This document shows, piece by piece, positions 19,270-22,144 of a stretch of 22,144 bases of DNA. Under the pieces are notes generated by a model. That model was not told where the DNA came from. It did no database searches and worked only from the letters and a program-made list of their open reading frames with translations. The translations under genes and the position numbers were made by a program. The DNA is taken from positions 1-22,144 of the forward strand of contig LRSR01000171.1 in NCBI GenBank assembly GCA_001579985.1, written 5' to 3'. Source of the stretch: Hypsibius dujardini (taxonomy: Eukaryota; Tardigrada; Eutardigrada; Parachela; Hypsibiidae). Within the stretch, counting starts at the first letter, position 1. Each line of letters starts with the position of its first letter.

Positions 19270-19354
19270 GCAGGTGATGAATATTTTCTCGAGCAAATCG
19301 CGCGCATCAGCGACGGTCGGAGTGCAGCCGGTGGGGAGTGCCGCAAGCAGCACC

Positions 19355-22144
19355 ATGGTCGGCAGCAGCAGGACTGATCTGCTGGAGAGCTCTCTCGGCG
19401 GCTACACATCCGTCCCGCCGCCCGTTCTCCTCGCTAACGGCAACGGCGTGGCGGCCCCTCATGCCGATTTGGATAAAGTGGCTATTTTGGATGCGGGTTC
19501 GCAGTTCGGGAAGGTGGGTGGTAATGGAGCGCTGGCGGTCCTGTTCAGACATTCAGTCTTCGTTTTCCTGTGGCTTTCATGGTGTTTTGTTTGTTCCATG
19601 CAGGTGATTGATCGGCGAGTGCGGGAATTGAATGTTTACACAGAAATGCTGCCGCTAGAAACGCCGCTTGCCGTGCTACTGGAACGGGGTTTCAAGTGAG
19701 TACCCCGTTGAGAGAGATGTTTTCGTAGACTGGCTACATTGACGTTACAATGGTCGATTGATTGGCTAATTGGCGTGTTAGTGGGTCTGCAGATTTCAGC
19801 GTTTGATTGTGTGAGTTGATTCACTGATTGGTTTGTTATGTGCCCCAGAATTGGGCGCAAGGCTTACTTCGATTGATTTATTGATCGGTCGATTCGGTTT
19901 TTAAATTGTTACTGGCTTTCTTGTTATCCGACATTTTCATTTCCAATCGGTTGATTTAGTAGTGTGTGTTTTAGTATCTTTTAGGGAAATTGTGTGTAAA
20001 TTGTAAAACGGCTGTCTGTTTTGTTGAAAATTATTAATTTTTGGAATGTGTATTGTGTTTATATATTTTGACTTGAAATACCTGGCAGTTTAAATCAGTT
20101 TTGCCGGAAAGTAAAAATATTTTTATTTCATTAAATTTTAAATGAGCTATTTACACAGCTCAATTGCGAGTCATGCCGCAGCATCATACGGAGAACTGGA
20201 AAGATTTGATCGCCACCATTTTGGGTTTTTGATCAAAATCTATTCCTAGTTAGCGCTCAGCATCTGATTTGCGATCTTTTCACATGATAAACGTTCTTTT
20301 AAAGACCCATTTTCTTCCTCTTCGTCCAGGGCGATTATCATTTCCGGTGGACCGGCGTCGGTGTTTGCCGAAGACGCGCTCGTTTACGACCCGGCGCTAT
20401 TCCAAAGTCCGATTCCGGTGCTGGGCCTGTGCTACGGCTTCCAGCTGATGAATACCGCGTACGGCGGGATGGTCGGCAAGACGGCCAGGAGGAATGACGG
20501 ACAGACGAAGATTGAAGTGGACCAGAACAGCCTCTTGTTCAAGCAAGTCTCCATTGGACGCTTCACGCCTTACAATGTTAAACGAAAGGACAATGAGGAT
20601 GATTGTGTGTTGAAAACAGGAAAATGGATACCATTCAGGAGGTACTGCTCAGTCATGGCGACTCTGTCACGATCGTGCCCAATAATCTGACGGTCATTGC
20701 TAAATACAACGACCTAGTGGTCGGTAAGTTTGCCCTGATGCTCTTCAGTATGAATATGTCCTTCGAAACCTTTTCTGGACTGCTAGGCATTGCCAATGTT
20801 GAACAAAAGAAGTACGGCGTACAGTTCCACCCAGAGGTCGATCTCACTGTCAACGGCATGCAGATCTTCCGGAACTTCCTCTTTGAAATCGCCGGACTGC
20901 GGGCGAACTTTTTGATGGCCAACCGTGAGCAGGAGTGCTTGAACTACATTCGCTCTCATGTGAAGAGCAAGACTGTGCTGGTGAGTGTTCATGTGCTCTC
21001 TGACAGGTTGGTGTGTGCCTGACTGTCACTGTCTGAATCATGCCTGCCTGCCTGTATCGCATCTGTGGGACTTTAAATTTGTCTTCGAACAAAGTGCACG
21101 GTCTGTGCGTTGTGTATTTCGTGTCTGGAATCCATGTCTGTTCTGTCTGGATGAAGTCTTCGTGAAGGATGTCTGCCTGGCCTCTGATCGATGTCTGAAC
21201 GATCTTTCTTGAATCGATGATCCCTGTAAAGGATGCCTGCCGGGAATGATGCTGTGGATAATATCTGTCTCGCTTCTGTCATTGTTGTATGAACAGTTTT
21301 TATTGTCTGGTTGTTGTCTACCTGTCATGATTGATGCCACTGGAGGATGACTGTCTTGTCTTTGTCATCAATGTCTGAATACAAACTGTTGCTTGTGAGT
21401 GATGTCCAATCAAGACTAACGTTGTCTGTCTTGAGTATCTGTGACCGATTGCAGCCTGCGTTACCACTGCCTGGATAGCAGAAATTGCTTGTCTGTGACT
21501 ATCTGTGCTTATGTACTGTCCCTTAACAGTGTTTATTTTGCCTGCAGTTATTGGCCAGTGGTGGAGTGGACAGTACCGTTTGCGCCGCGCTTTTGCGGAA
21601 GGTCTGCTCGCCCGACCAGCTCATTATCCTCCACATTGACAACGGGTTCATGCGGAAGAACGAGTCGCTCCAAGTGGTGGAGAGCTTAAAGAAGATTGGC
21701 CTAAAAGTGATCCGTAAGCAGCACATGGTTTACACTCTTCGTGCGTTTTAGTTTTTTTCATCAGTTCTGTTGAAACACAATTGGGCCTTCTTATTGTTTT
21801 TAGATCGCGATTTCAGTGATAGATTTCGATATGCTCGGCGGAGGAGACCGGAGGAAGAGGACGGTGCGGACTACGTTTCGGTGGTGTCTCCGACGCTGAT
21901 GGAGACAGTCGATCCGGAAGAGAAGCGAAAGATAATCGGTGATACGTTTATGGAGGTAGGAGTTCTTTTTGGAATGTATTTGAAAGGCGGGCTGGCTCTG
22001 TCGATCATGTTTGTTTTTTCGGCTGTCTTGACAGGTGGCAAATGTGGTACTCAAGGAAGACTTGAAGTTGGAGCTGAATGACGTGCTACTCTGCCAGGGC
22101 ACCTTACGGCCTGATTTGATTGAAAGTTCCTCGAAGATGGCCAG
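19355..22144 (+). CDS. GMPS: GMP synthase (glutamine-hydrolysing), 5' part, runs off window end
   Basis: Converts XMP to GMP using ATP and glutamine, the last step of guanine nucleotide synthesis; cytosolic. Exons: 19355-19513, 19604-19695, 20330-20542, 20620-20723, 20787-20980, 21548-21740, 21804-21955, 22035-22144 (open), about 405 residues of a protein near 700. Class-I glutaminase domain: AILDAGSQFGK (43-53), ISGGP, nucleophile Cys118 in GLCYG, and His204/Glu206 in QFHPEV. The ATP-pyrophosphatase domain starts with P-loop SGGVDS (258-263), then HIDNGFMRK, DPEEKRKIIGDTF and QGTLRPDLIES. The start chosen has a strong context (CACCATGG); an in-frame ATG at 19277 would add 26 residues. The exon 3/4 junction fits best as a GC-AG intron. 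Residues about 310-355 are divergent from human GMPS and rich in Arg then Glu/Asp. Confidence 0.96.
19696..20329 (+). other. GMPS intron 2
   Basis: A 634-bp phase-2 intron (AA|GTGAGT to CGTCCAG|G). Its 5' part carries GATTGATTGG-type words on the sense strand, as PINK1 intron 1 does on its own sense strand. The 3' part is AT-rich. No exon or RNA gene is seen. Confidence 0.85.
20543..20619 (+). other. GMPS intron 3, probable GC-AG intron
   Basis: TTCAA|GCAAGT ... AAAACAG|GAAAATGG. Joining these ends gives LLFK-KMDTIQEVLLSHGDSV, which matches the length of the human protein between its LF and the HGDSV motif with no gap. The GT-AG alternative (20547-20640) uses a weak GTCTCC donor and deletes residues. 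Confidence 0.7.
20981..21547 (+). other. GMPS intron 5 with decayed CTGT words
   Basis: A 567-bp phase-0 intron. TGTCTG and GCCTG words are scattered through it without forming a clean array, which suggests an old, degraded tetranucleotide repeat. The short open frames inside it are not exons. Confidence 0.8.

Larger units (their letters stand above)
18406..19354. promoter_or_regulatory. Shared PINK1-GMPS divergent promoter region
   Basis: The two start codons are 949 bp apart on opposite strands, so both promoters and 5' UTRs lie here. Visible elements are a 20-bp perfect palindrome (18457-18476), a second palindrome CACTTCAAATTGAAGTG (18604-18620), and a probable GMPS 5' UTR intron (19192-19269). 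I see no convincing TATA box. A bidirectional promoter is inferred from arrangement only. Confidence 0.6.

Noticed and set aside
18801-19409. Minus-strand 202-codon open frame across the promoter and GMPS exon 1
   Set aside because: It is antisense to the conserved GMPS start exon and has no recognisable domain.
20547-20640. GT-AG version of GMPS intron 3
   Set aside because: The weak GTCTCC donor and the resulting gap before HGDSV make it less likely than the GC-AG join, though it is not excluded.

Overview
The window is nuclear DNA of an animal, most likely an invertebrate. It holds three spliced, typically metazoan genes: a Krüppel-like transcription factor, PINK1 and GMP synthase. Introns are mostly short (63-640 bp) with GT-AG ends. 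There are no bacterial-type operons or ribosome binding sites. The sequence itself does not let me name the phylum or species.

Layout. Positions 1-4809 are non-coding: microsatellites, degenerate tandem repeats and a foldback element of about 190 bp. Positions 4810-13239 (+) carry a KLF gene of 8 coding exons. A 6.3-kb first intron is filled with CTGT/CCTG tetranucleotide arrays and an AT-rich island, and a candidate alternative first coding exon lies at 10654-10680. Positions 13240-15265 lie between convergent genes and hold the KLF 3' region, a 21-bp inverted repeat around an unexplained open frame, and a GC-rich duplicated element. Positions 15266-18405 (-) carry PINK1, 7 coding exons, complete, 527 residues. 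Positions 18406-19354 are the shared head-to-head promoter region of PINK1 and GMPS, with a 20-bp perfect palindrome. Positions 19355-22144 (+) carry the first 8 coding exons of GMPS, which runs off the window end. It contains the whole glutaminase domain and the N-terminal part of the ATP-pyrophosphatase domain.

The genes are functionally unrelated: a nuclear DNA-binding regulator, a mitochondrial quality-control kinase and a cytosolic purine enzyme. What links them is arrangement. PINK1 and GMPS diverge from under 1 kb of DNA, and KLF and PINK1 converge. All exon joins were worked out by hand from reading frame, splice signals and similarity to the families as I know them. The three coding models keep phase across every junction.

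The points most worth a second look are a probable GC-AG intron in GMPS, alternative first exons of KLF, oppositely oriented tetranucleotide arrays bracketing KLF exons, the palindrome and short upstream ORF ahead of PINK1, and two unexplained repeat elements at 14.1-14.9 kb. I found no clearly new gene system.
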